A program made the translations under genes and the position numbers. 64,000 nt of DNA from Tritrichomonas musculus (taxonomy: Eukaryota; Parabasalia; Tritrichomonadida; Tritrichomonadidae), in contig JAPFFF010000006.1 in assembly GCA_039105265.1 (NCBI GenBank), positions 3,534,001 to 3,598,000 on the forward strand. The letters run 5' to 3'. How positions within the stretch are numbered: position 1 is the first letter of the stretch; each line of letters starts with the position of its first letter. The notes under the pieces were generated by a model. That model made no database searches and was not told the DNA's origin. It saw nothing but the letters and a program-made list of their open reading frames with translations. Below, one piece after another: positions 20,954 to 30,570 of the stretch.

Positions 20954-21883
20954 ATGAATATTAATAATTTCATCATTGATACTTCAAACTATGTTGAAGA
21001 AGAAAATATTGGAGAAGGCAGTAATGGTTCAGTTTACCTTGTACATCCTAAAGATCAAAAAGATAAAAAATATGCCCTTAAAAAAATTCCTGGAGATATG
21101 AATGATAAAGATTTGCGTGAAAGATTTGATAAAGAAGTTACACTTATGTCCAATTTGAATCATCCAAATCTTATTAAGCTAATAGGATTTGCTTATCCTT
21201 CACAAAAAGATCATTCATACCAAATTTTGTCCAATTATATACCAAATCATACTTTAGAAGAAGTTCTTAAAAAAGATATTCCTTTACCAGATGAAAACAA
21301 GTTATTAAATCCTACACGCATGACAATTATTATATACGGAATAGCATCAGCAATGTTATACTTACACAGGCGTAATATTGTTCATCGTGATCTCAAACCG
21401 GAAAATATTTTTTTGAATGAAGATTATCGACCTGTTTTATCTGATTTTGGATTATCATTACCATCTAAAGAAAATTCGTCAGGAACCAAAACAGGTTCAC
21501 CTTATTTCATGGCTCCGGAATTATTTTATGATGAGGATGAAAGCTTAACAAACAAAGTAGATGTTTATGCTTTCGGTGTCACTCTTTATTCTTTGTTCTC
21601 TATGAGTTACAAATTTGAAGGAGTTCAACCAAGAACAATAAATCAGTTAATAAACAAAGTCATCGATGGAAAGAGATTTGTGATTCCTAAAGATGTTCCA
21701 CAGTTCTACTCGAAATTGATCAAGAAATGTTGGTCAGATGATCCAAAAGAAAGACCTTCTTTTGAGGAGATTGTGAAGGAATTCAATTGTAAAGACGATT
21801 TTATCCTTCCTGGAGCAGATAAATCTCAAGTTCATGTTTACATTGATAAAATTTTAAAGTTTAATTCTGATAAAATTGAATAA
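20954..21883 (+). CDS. Protein kinase, TKL-like, complete catalytic set
   Basis: A 309-residue, single-domain kinase. The glycine loop is GEGSNGSV (20-27), the ATP lysine is in YALKK (Lys43), the helix-C glutamate is probably Glu61, the catalytic loop is HRDLKPEN (144-151), the metal-binding DFG is 164-166, and APE is 187-189, so all catalytic residues are present. The C-lobe ends with the TKL-like phrase KKCWSDDPKERPSFEEI (about 248-264). Ser/Thr specificity is expected from the HRDLKPEN loop. There is no regulatory domain; the 30-residue tail is polar. It belongs to the very expanded TKL-like kinase families of trichomonads. The target is unknown. Confidence 0.9.
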   Translation: MNINNFIIDTSNYVEEENIGEGSNGSVYLVHPKDQKDKKYALKKIPGDMNDKDLRERFDKEVTLMSNLNHPNLIKLIGFAYPSQKDHSYQILSNYIPNHTLEEVLKKDIPLPDENKLLNPTRMTIIIYGIASAMLYLHRRNIVHRDLKPENIFLNEDYRPVLSDFGLSLPSKENSSGTKTGSPYFMAPELFYDEDESLTNKVDVYAFGVTLYSLFSMSYKFEGVQPRTINQLINKVIDGKRFVIPKDVPQFYSKLIKKCWSDDPKERPSFEEIVKEFNCKDDFILPGADKSQVHVYIDKILKFNSDKIE

Positions 21884-21889
21884 ATAAAT

Positions 21890-22087
21890 GATTTTCGAAG
21901 AATTATTTTCTTATTTATTATAAATACATTTTTGTTTGCCTTTATTATTAGGTTCAAGTAATAAAATATCATTGATAATCACCAAAATGTTAATGAAATA
22001 ATTGTTTGATTCAAAAAACTCAATACAATAATGATAACCTTTTTTTTAATAATATCAAGAATAAAATATTGATGTCAGTTTGAAGCA
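21890..22087. other. Spacer after the kinase gene
   Basis: Short AT-rich sequence with no gene or element. Confidence 0.5.
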
Positions 22088-22096
22088 TTCAAAACT

Positions 22097-22658
22097 AACC
22101 CTTACGGCCGTAGGCCGTAGTTGGAGAGTGCCGTTGTCAAATCCATAATTTTGCCGAAACCTCTCTATACAATTGCCGTATTTTATTTGGTCGATTTTGA
22201 GAAGAAATATAATTTTATTATTTTTTCAAAATCTTTTAAATTCAATTAATATAATTACTTATTAGTAATTTTTTATTACACGTTTGATAATAAATGGAGG
22301 AGACTCTTCAGTCTTCTGAAAAAGTTATGAGATTGAAATTGGATAATTGATTTGAGTAAATAAATTTATGCTGATGTTGAATAAAATCAACTTATATAAC
22401 TGCAAGGACTGCCATATGCAAGTGAGATTAATTTATGTAATAAATTGGTTTAGTTTATTAAAATGATTTTTTTAATATATAATATAAAGTTTTCAAAGCA
22501 TTTATTCAAAAAGTTTTGTTATGACCATTTATTATTTGAAAAAGTTGCCGTTTTTTATATGCCGTAATTTCAACTCCATGCACCGTAATTCCAAAATTCG
22601 GCATAAACTATGTAAAAATAGGTGATGTCGCCGTAGTTTACAAAACCGCCGAAAGGTT
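22097..22658. mobile_element. Non-autonomous inverted-repeat element (about 560 bp) with 9-bp flanking duplication
   Basis: Ends read AACCCTTACGGC on the left and, in reverse complement, AACCTTTCGGC on the right. TTCAAAACT occurs immediately before the left end (22088-22096) and again at 22661-22669, two bases after the right end, giving a candidate 9-bp target duplication. The interior near both ends is full of GCCG/CGGC words (GGCCGTAGGCCGTAG on the left; TTACGGTGC and CTACGGCG on the right in reverse complement) and codes for nothing. A 9-bp duplication suits Mutator-like elements, so a MULE-derived MITE is the best guess. Confidence 0.6.
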
Positions 22659-23013
22659 AATTCAAAACTTTTTGAAAAACTCAAACTTGTCAAAATGAAG
22701 TTTCAAAGAGTATTAATCATTATTATAAAAGGTTTGAAGGTTTTAAAATGAAAACTAAAGTTAGTTGGGCAAAAGCAAGTTGTTTGAGCCAAAACAGAAT
22801 CAATAATAATTATTTGAATGTATTAAATCTTTAAAAACAAAAAAAAAAGTTGTTTCCTATAAAACACGTATTATTGAAAAGGTTAAGAAATGTCTCATTA
22901 AGTGGAATGCATGTTTGGTTGTGATTGGACTAGATTCGATCCAGGCATTATCAAAGACAAGAAGGTTTCTTACTTGTAGAGAATCGCTATTTTAATTTTC
23001 AATGAATTTTGTA

Positions 23014-23302
23014 GCATGTTTATCGATTGCCACGTTAATTGTAGATTTGGTTTGGTTCATATTATTTTTATGCCAATGGCACAGCTGTGCAAGTTGATAT
23101 GTTTACTATAATTCGCATGATTATAACATTGTTAACTCTGTTGTTTTTAGCACTTTTCGTGATTCTAGGTTTATGATTTAATAAATGTGAAAATATATTC
23201 TGGGCAGTTCTAATATTTGGAATTGTAACTTATGCACTTGGTTCTTCTTCAATAAAAGATTTAAATATTTTTTTGTTAGACCTATTTAGATGCCTGCGTT
23301 AA
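23014..23302 (+). pseudogene. Decayed small membrane-protein gene
   Basis: Two reading-frame pieces encode clear membrane segments. Frame starting 23014 gives ACLSIATLIVDLVWFILFLC and then hits a stop. From 23096, one base out of phase, the sequence gives MFTIIRMIITLLTLLFLALF, an in-frame stop, then FWAVLIFGIVTYALGSSSIK and a terminal stop at 23300-23302. Hydrophobic periodicity of this quality is unlikely by chance in AT-rich spacer. With one frame change and one internal stop it is a host gene remnant. The parent family is not recognised. Confidence 0.5.
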
Positions 23303-23732
23303 GGCCAAAGATGAATACAAATAATCAAATCAAAAACTCCATATTCAATTTGTTGAATTGCCTTTCAAAATTGAAATTAAAAATTATTTGTAACGACAAT
23401 TGAAAAAAAATACTTTTTGTTGATTATATTCTTTTTTGTGATTTTAATTCCAGGATGAAGTTGTTGCTGCAAAAATAAAAACAAAATTGCTATTGATAAT
23501 GATGATAGATAAACCAAAAGATGTTTCACATTGTATCAATCAAGGTTTAGAACCTGACCAAAACGACAGCTAAAAAAAACCATCAAATCAAGATGATATA
23601 AGAAATGATTCATTAATGATCTCAAATGATTCAAAACCAGTTCAAAATGATTTAAAAAAAAAAAGAAAATTTTGAATTTTTTTTTTTTATGTTTATAAAT
23701 CTTTTATATAATTCAAACTAAATGACATATGC
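23303..23732. other. Spacer with possible remnant of a polar tail
   Basis: Around 23,455-23,660 short polar frames occur (for example words encoding NDSKPVQNDLKK), possibly the degraded continuation of the membrane-protein gene to the left. No intact gene. Confidence 0.35.
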
Positions 23733-24338
23733 TTAATAATATACTTTACATTTCTCAATAACTTCAAATTTGCCGTTTTCAAGTGACAGTATAGACACAG
23801 CGCAGTTTGGAAGTTTAATTTGCCAATAATGACTGTTCGGGATTCCCAAGATTGAGTTAAGAATGGCACGGTTGAGGCAACCATGAGCTGTAATGAGGAT
23901 ATTTTGACACTTTTTCTCAAGTGGTAAAATTTTTTCTCTCAAAAAGTCGAGAACACGTTTTTTTACATCATCAAAAGATTCCGAGCCGTCTGTCGGGCAG
24001 TAGGAGCCTGGATTACAGAAAAAATTGTGTAAAGGATGATTGGCATTCTTTTTGGCTTCTACATAGGAGTTGCCTTCATTTGGTCCAAAATTAACTTCCT
24101 TTAATCGATCATCCGTTTGAATTTCTATGTTTCTATCATCAATTATCGTTTTCGCCGTAATATAGGCACGCTGAAGTGGTGAACTGAATGCAGCATCAAA
24201 AATAATATCTTTTAATCCTTCCGCTGTTTTAACTGCAAGTTCAATCCCATATTCATTTAAAGGAATATCATGCCAGCCTTGAAATTTTGATACTTTATTA
24301 TAATCTGTTTCCCCATGTCTAACAAGATATATTTTCAT
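23733..24338 (-). CDS. Histidine phosphatase / phosphoglycerate-mutase-like protein
   Basis: A 201-residue member of the branch 1 histidine phosphatase superfamily. The phospho-accepting motif is LVRHGETDYNK with RHG at residues 7-9; the substrate-binding Arg is in SSPLQRA (Arg57), the acid region is LKEVNFGPNEG (79-89), and the second histidine is in ITAHGCLNRA (His152). I chose the ATG at 24338 because it places the RHG motif at the N-terminus as in the family; an in-frame ATG 42 bases upstream would add only a hydrophobic, Tyr/Lys-rich leader. At about 200 residues without the longer insert of glycolytic dPGM, it is more likely a cofactor-independent-of-glycolysis phosphatase (fructose-2,6-bisphosphatase- or CobC-like). 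The substrate is not determined. Confidence 0.9.
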   Translation of the reverse strand: MKIYLVRHGETDYNKVSKFQGWHDIPLNEYGIELAVKTAEGLKDIIFDAAFSSPLQRAYITAKTIIDDRNIEIQTDDRLKEVNFGPNEGNSYVEAKKNANHPLHNFFCNPGSYCPTDGSESFDDVKKRVLDFLREKILPLEKKCQNILITAHGCLNRAILNSILGIPNSHYWQIKLPNCAVSILSLENGKFEVIEKCKVYY

Positions 24339-24380
24339 AAAAATTGGTTGATATTGATATTTGAATATATATTTGTTCAT

Positions 24381-25023
24381 TATGTCAAAAAACTGTTTTA
24401 CTATTATCTCAGTTAATTAATGTTGTTTTATAATAATATTTATTAAATTAGTATATATGCTGTAAATATTCCAAAATAGTCATTTAATCTCTTAGATAAT
24501 TCAAATAATCAAGTATGTAAAATCTTTTCATAATTGTAGACTTGTTATATCTCGATGATCGATATCAATAATTGACCTATTTTTCGGATATTTATATCAA
24601 ATCTAAAAGTTTTCAGCTTAATTTCTGAATTTTTTTTTTTTCAATATATTGATATGTTTGTCAGCATCAGATAAGCTAAAAAATGAACTATAATTATCTT
24701 TTTGGCCTTTAATATAGCAGAAAATTTCTCTTTTAAATCATCATTTGATCTTGATTCACTTGAAATTAAGAATCTCCATTTATCATCGATTGTCCTTAAT
24801 CAAATCATAAATGTAATATTTATATATATTTATTATATTATTTATATATAAAATAAAATTTTGAATTTATTTATTACATAACGCAAAAAATAGCAAACAA
24901 GGAGAAAATATTTTGCCATTCAATTTGTTAACCTCCTCTGAATTATGACAAAATCCTAGGTTGGCCATTTTCATAATTTCGAGATCGATAATTGATTTTC
25001 TTTCTGATATCGATAAATAAATA
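24381..25023. other. AT-rich spacer with a fragment of the GATATC-rich repeat family
   Basis: No gene. At about 24,535 the words AGACTTGTTATATCTCGATG and following GATCGATATC resemble the left end of the repeat at 17,238. A TCGAGATCGATAATTGATT motif at about 24,980 may belong to the same family. Otherwise featureless A/T-rich sequence. Confidence 0.4.
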
Positions 25024-25197
25024 TACAGTGATTTTTAAGATTTAATTATGAACTTCATATATAACTTTAACAAGCCAATTTTCATTCAAAACGTCCAGTT
25101 TTATTCAAAACGTTTCAAAATGGCAAAATAATTGAATGTCTCATTTTTTTTGAAAGGCATTCTAAAATATTAATGACATTATTTCATTTTTATATTC

Positions 25198-25578
25198 ATG
25201 CCGAAACATAATAAAAATTGGAAAAGATATACATCAATTGTTATTAAAATAAATGAAGAAATAATAATCATTGAATTGGACTCACAAGAAAGAATTAAAA
25301 ATCTCAAAGATTTAGATCAAATTAACAAGCCGAAAAAGAAAGATTCAAAAAAGAAAAGAAGAAACATAAATAATCACAAATCAACAAAAGAAGAAAATAA
25401 TCAAAATAATCAAAATGATCAAAATGAAAAGTTTGAAGATACGAAATCAAATGAAAATATATTTTTTATTGACTCAGATAATGACTTTCAAAATGAAGAT
25501 TTTACAGATTACATTAACAGTTATTTTGATTTTGATACTGATTTTGATACTGATTTTGATACTGATTTTGATCTTTAA
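25198..25578 (+). CDS. Small charged protein with FDTD repeats, copy 1
   Basis: A 126-residue product: a short N-terminal alpha/beta-like part (KRYTSIVIKINEEIIIIELD), a basic Lys/Arg/Asn-rich middle (PKKKDSKKKRRNINNHK, resembling a nuclear localisation signal), an Asn/Gln run, and an acidic tail with four tandem FDTD units ending in DFDL. No family recognised. The acidic tail beside a basic patch could suit a nucleic-acid- or histone-binding protein, but this is inference. The inverted copy at 27,679-28,059 differs at only a few residues, so the frame has been maintained or homogenised. Confidence 0.55.
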   Translation: MPKHNKNWKRYTSIVIKINEEIIIIELDSQERIKNLKDLDQINKPKKKDSKKKRRNINNHKSTKEENNQNNQNDQNEKFEDTKSNENIFFIDSDNDFQNEDFTDYINSYFDFDTDFDTDFDTDFDL

Positions 25579-25874
25579 AATTCATTATTTAAAACACATG
25601 ACATTTTTATATATATTATTTTTTTTGGAAATTAATGTTGGCATTTAATTAAAGTTGAATAAAAATTACTCATTGTTTTTACAACAATGAACTTTCTACA
25701 TATATAATATTGCATTATTATCTTTTGATTCTGACTTTCTATTTAAATTTTTTTCTTTAAATGCGATTTATGATCAGCATTAACAGACTTCAATAAAATA
25801 GTAAATATGATGAAAACATAGATTTTTTATATCAATAAATGTTGATGACAATTAATGATAAAATGCAGAGTTCA

Positions 25875-26935
25875 GGATTTAATTAAATATATGAATAAAA
25901 TTAAAAGAGCACATGAATTAATTGAACGCACAAATGGTGAATATTTGATCTTAATCAACAATAATGTTTGCATTAATTGAATATGAAAAAAGCAGGAAAA
26001 ATCGTAATTGCTTTTATTGCTGATCAAGTCTTAATGCAAATGGATGAAGCTATAAAAAATTAATTGTATAATTCGATAAAAATGATATTGCTAGAGATCT
26101 ATTCTTTTCATCAATGATCGAAAATTGTTAATTTTTAAATACATCACGATATCACAAATTTAAAAAAAAAAAAATTTCAAACCAAAATTAATTAAAATGT
26201 AATGAGAAATATTGTCTCAATGAGTGAATGTAATGGGTAATTTTGTGATGGACTTGAAACTTTTCTTCCATTAAATTTTCATCAGTTTTGTTAATAATTT
26301 TTATTTTGAATCATTAAACAAATTGAATGTAACTTTTCAATATAAAAATTTTTGAATGGAAAGTATGACAAATTAAAAATCTTCAAGAATTAATAATGCC
26401 TAATAATTCTGGACTTATCAGTATTGGAGATGATGTATTCATTGAAACATCAACTGCAAAAATGAGTCTTCTTTCAAGCATCAAGAAAATCGTCACAAAA
26501 TGCTTTTTATAGTTTTCGTAACCTTTGATGTGTTAACATTCACAAATGACAAGAATTGAGAATGATTCTTCTACTTCTGTATTTGATCTTCAGATAATTG
26601 AATTTGATGAAGAATTATCATTGAATAACCATATTGACCATTTTTAGATTCGCCAAAAGCAATGATTATAAAATAGTAAATAGTTGGTGATTATTACATA
26701 TTAATTCAATTCATATATTTTGGTTCATTTATAGCAATCATCAATAGTATTGATTTCAGTTGAACTTTTATTGTCAATAATGATTATATCTTTTTTTCTT
26801 TCGTTGATATCATTGACTTCATATATTAGTAAAGAGAACAAACAAGCAATTGCTGCTTCTTTATGCATCTGTGAATTAATAAAGGCAAAAACGATTGTCC
26901 AAATTGTTTAGCACTTGTTATATATCTATACATAT
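25875..26935 (+). pseudogene. Scattered decayed coding stretches in the palindrome centre
   Basis: Several short plus-strand frames have protein-like composition but are separated by stops and frame changes: MNKIKRAHELIERTNGEYLI (about 25,891), MKKAGKIVIAFIADQVLMQM (about 25,983), MPNNSGLISIGDDVFIETS (about 26,398), a piece containing SSTSVFDLQIIEFDEELS (about 26,570-26,640), and a membrane-type stretch LISVELLLSIMIISFFLSLI followed by SYISKENKQAIAASLCICEL (about 26,750-26,900). They may be the remains of one gene. The family is not recognised. Confidence 0.35.
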
Positions 26936-27678
26936 GCATGACGGCTAAATGGCAGAAAAATTTCAAACCACAAAAATGATTTAATCGAACAATTTCTTAA
27001 ACTTTTAATAAATAATAAGTGATCCTGTTGAAAATTTTTAAACAGTGGAAATAATATTCAAATATGAAAAAGTGCATTTTAGAATTCAATAAACACTTCA
27101 AAATAATGCAATATATAATATTAGTCCATTTTGTTTTTTTCTTATTGAATGATATCTAGATTCTTAAATTTTGAATGATTATATAAATTTTATAAAAGTA
27201 AGATTAAATTTTAATTTTTAAAAAATATGAAATCTAAATAAATTATAATTATATTTAATAAAAATCTAAAAAATCAAATTGGGCAGGCATTTGATAATGA
27301 TATATTTTTTGTCATTTTTTAGAGAAGAAATGTTTGGGATATTAAAAAATTAAACTAATCAACTTATTAATCCGATAATAACATAATGGGTGACATAAAA
27401 AATATATATTTTCTTCATATTTATATATTGATTATTCTATTAAAGTCTGTTAAAAAGATTTTAATGTCGATCATAAAAACCATTTTTAGAAAAAAAAATT
27501 AAAAAGGAAATCAGAATCTAAAGGTGATGATGCAATATTCCATATTCAGAAAGTTCATTGTGATAAAAGCAACGAGTGATATTTATTCGATTTGAATTCT
27601 ATGACATCCTTGATTTCATAAAAAAATAAAAAATAAAAAATAAAAAAGCCAAATGTCATGTTTTTTAAATAATGAATT

Positions 27679-28059
27679 TTAAAGAAAAAAATCAGTATCA
27701 AAATCAGTATCAAAATCAGTATCAAAATCAAAATAACTGTTAATGTAATCTGTAAAATCTTCATTTTGAAAGTCATTATCTGAGTCAATAAAAAATAAAT
27801 TTTCATTTGATTTCGTATCTTCAAACTTTTCATTTTGATCATTTTGATTATTTTGATTATTTTCTTCTTTTGTTGATTTGTGATTATTTATGTTTCTTCT
27901 TTTCTTTTTTGAATCTTTCTTTTTCGGTTTGTTAATTTGATCTAAATCTTTGAGATTTTTAATTCTTTCTTGTGAGTCCAATTCAATGATTATTATTTCT
28001 TCATTTATTTTAATAACAATTGATGTATATCTTTTCCAATTTTTATCATGTTTCGGCAT
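27679..28059 (-). CDS. Small charged protein with FDTD repeats, copy 2 (inverted)
   Basis: Inverted copy of the gene at 25,198. It has the same 126-residue length and differs at only about four residues: Asp for Asn at position 5, Leu for Ile in NLFF, and Phe-Leu instead of Asp-Leu at the C-terminus after the FDTD repeats. Upstream sequence is the same for about 30 bases before the ATG and then diverges. Near identity over the gene with diverged arms points to gene conversion between arms or selection on the product. Confidence 0.55.
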   Translation of the reverse strand: MPKHDKNWKRYTSIVIKINEEIIIIELDSQERIKNLKDLDQINKPKKKDSKKKRRNINNHKSTKEENNQNNQNDQNEKFEDTKSNENLFFIDSDNDFQNEDFTDYINSYFDFDTDFDTDFDTDFFL

Positions 28060-28543
28060 GAATATAAAAATGAAATAATGTCATTAATAACTTAGAATGC
28101 CATTCAACAAGAATATGACATTCAATAATTGAATGAATTCATTTTTTTTTCCGTTTTGAAACGTTTTGAATGAGATTGGCAGTTTTGAATGAAAATTTTC
28201 TTGTTAAAGTTATATATAAAGCCCATAATTAAATCTTAAATATCTGTAGATTGATCAAAAAAAATTAACAAAATATTCTTTAAATTAAGGGAGTTGTATA
28301 CTCGCAGTTTTTTCTTTGAATATTTGGTTTATATATTTTATATATTAATATGATATTAAGTGATTTTTACTTCATATATATGTACTAAAATAATTACAAA
28401 ATAAATTAAAAACATTAAGATAAAAGAATGTTAATTTTTTCTGAGATCTTATAGAATATTTTGAATTTAACCATAGAAAGAATTTTGAGAAAATTTAAGA
28501 AATAAAAAACTGACCTTTAAATCCTCATTATTTTACCTTTAGT

Positions 28544-29734
28544 AGAACGTAGGAAACTATTTGACCTCCGACTACTTGCATATATGGAATATTTATTTAT
28601 TATTAATGATATATTTAATTAATATATTTAATAAAATATTAATTTTTCTAACGGTACGTTTTGAGATATTATCAAACATTTTTAATCCAAAAATTAACCC
28701 AAAAACTAAAAATTCAATGGTTTATAATAATTTTAATGAGAAAATAATTAAAATATTTTTCATCAAAACAAAGGAAATTCGATAAATTATGCATGAAAAT
28801 GCGTATTATTATCGTGCGGTAGTATTATTAAAGAAGTTTACACAGCTAAGAATCAACACGAATGAATGCAATCCAGATTATGCCATAACTCAAGAAAAAT
28901 TCAAAAATTGAAAAAGCAAACAGCAGTATGATTTAACTTACAAGCTCTTATCTTTGTATATTTGGTTATTTTATAAGCTTTGCTCTTCAAAAGATGAAAC
29001 AAATATTCAGTTTCAAAAAGCTATTCAATCATCTTTTACTACTTGTTTTTAACGTATTTATCGTGTTAAAAGACTATTTTACGTACCAAATTTTACCTAT
29101 TTGCATATGATATGAATCAAAAATCATATCTTCATTTATTGCTAAGATAAAAAAGCAATACCTAAAAACTTTAGTAAAATAATGCGTATTATTTTTATAT
29201 GATTTATTAAAATATAGTTTTTTTAAATACTTACCGAAATAAATATAATATATTAAAGATTTTGATATGGTCAATTTTACAATGCTTCTCTCAAATTATA
29301 CGTTTTTTTGTTTATACCATTTTGTCCCATCAAATATTGTGATAAAAAAATTGAAATGACAACTAAAATAAGAATATTGGGAATTGTTACGCATTAAAAG
29401 GAAACATTATTATATAAATATATTTTCAATAAAGTGATAATAGAAAATATTCAGATAGTCAAATATGTTAATCCTTCATTTTGTTCATTTTTTTATTTTA
29501 TTTTTCAATGCTTTTTTGACGATAGGTATTGAATTTTCATGTAAACTTTTCATTTAATATTTCGTCTTTAAAATGATACGTGATGTAATTAATTTAAATT
29601 CTTTTAATTAACTATTTACTTATAAAGATACTTATTAATATACAAGTGAAATTGTTTTTCAAATCTTTATATATTCACCTAAAAAGAGTGTTTTTTGTTT
29701 TAACGTATTTAACCGCCATAGTTTCCTACGTTCT
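28544..29734. mobile_element. 1.19-kb inverted-terminal-repeat element with 8-bp target duplication
   Basis: Both ends read AGAACGTAGGAAACTAT, an exact 17-bp terminal inverted repeat. CCTTTAGT flanks the element on both sides (28536-28543 and 29735-29742). The interior is AT-rich with no long frame, so the element is non-autonomous. An 8-bp duplication suits hAT elements (a 9-bp reading, CCTTTAGTA, would suit Mutator-like ones). The exact ends and duplication suggest a fairly recent insertion. Confidence 0.8.
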
Positions 29735-29742
29735 CCTTTAGT

Positions 29743-30069
29743 ATTCACAAAGAAAGAAATCTCCCAAAGTATCTTATAAAAAAATTATGTAAAAATATAA
29801 AAAGATTTGTTTTTTCAATTATTTTATTTAGATTATTTTTTCTGAATGATTTCCACTTTTTGAAGGTTCTTCAGAAAAGACTAACTATACTTTAGTTGAT
29901 CCGTGTAATGAATTAGCTGGATGCATTTTTCTTAGTCCTAACTTAGAAGTTTAGGAATTATTATAAATTTTTCTAAATAAACGTCTTTTGCTCTCGAATT
30001 TTTAAAAATGAAGTATACTTTTGCTCTCAATTCTTATTTTTTCTAACTTCTTTTCTAGTTCTTTCAGAT
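29743..30069. other. AT-rich spacer
   Basis: No gene. Sequence up to about 30,060 shows no recognisable element; it may include the eroded 5' part of the transposase relic to the right. Confidence 0.4.
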
Positions 30070-30071
30070 TT

Positions 30072-30570
30072 CGAAAGATCTCATGGCAGTCAATGGACTA
30101 CTCACGGGAAAAGGATACTGCAGGATGAAAAGGCAAGCAAATTAATTGAACACGCCGACGCCTTCAAAGAGAACCTACTATATCGCCCAGCAAAATGTCG
30201 GTGAAAAAGTCGTTGAAGCTGTCAAAAACGATTGCAATAAATACGCAAATAAAATTAAAGAAGGCACGCAACTATCAACAAATAGGCGGTGAAACCACCC
30301 AAGAAATTGTTCCTCCCCCACTGTAACTGTTTTTGATAATAAACATAACAAGGTAGTAGCGTATGAAACAATGGTGAAGAGTAAAAGAATTTTTGTTGGC
30401 AATTATCATGTTTGTTCAGGAAATATGGAAAACCATGGGGTTACCAAAGCCTTTGAGTCTCTTGAAACAGCAATCAAAGGAAAAAAACATTGAATTAGTA
30501 CATGACCATGATAATAAAACTCATGGAGTGATAAACAATATTGTTAAATATATAGAATTTCATGAATATG
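30072..30570 (+). pseudogene. Relic of a DDE transposase related to the one at 57-58 kb (Kolobok/Mutator-like)
   Basis: Translated pieces match the transposase at 57,111-58,458 in order. LMAVNGLLTGKGYCRMKRQAN corresponds to MMVISALLNGQGYEGTKHQA; GEKVVEAVKNDCNKYANKIK to VEKVTDMVSDECHKYAKQIK; TVTVFDNKHNKVVAYETMVK to TVTLFDLNQKK plus VVDFQTLTK; and NIELVHDHDNKTHG to EVEFVHDDDNKTHR. The copy is broken by at least two stops and a frame change, lacks the DCSW segment with the first catalytic Asp, and ends after the second Asp region, so the C-terminal half is missing. It is a clearly older, different copy from the one on the right. Confidence 0.8.

Larger units (their letters stand above)
25026..28246. 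mobile_element. 3.2-kb palindromic element with a gene copy in each arm
   Basis: The left arm (about 25,026-25,860) and right arm (about 27,390-28,246) are inverted copies. The outer ends both read CAG after a TA (TA-CAGTGATTTTTAAG on the left; TA-CAGATATTTAAG in reverse complement on the right), compatible with a TA target duplication as in Tc1/mariner elements. Outside the small gene the arms have diverged clearly, with many substitutions and indels; over the gene (about 25,167-25,603 against 27,655-28,090) they are almost identical. The 1.5-kb centre contains short decayed coding stretches. No transposase was recognised, so classification is open. Confidence 0.55.

Noticed and set aside
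28561-29274. Short frames within the 1.2-kb inverted-repeat element
   Set aside because: AT-rich low-complexity translations with no conserved motif; the element is treated as non-coding.
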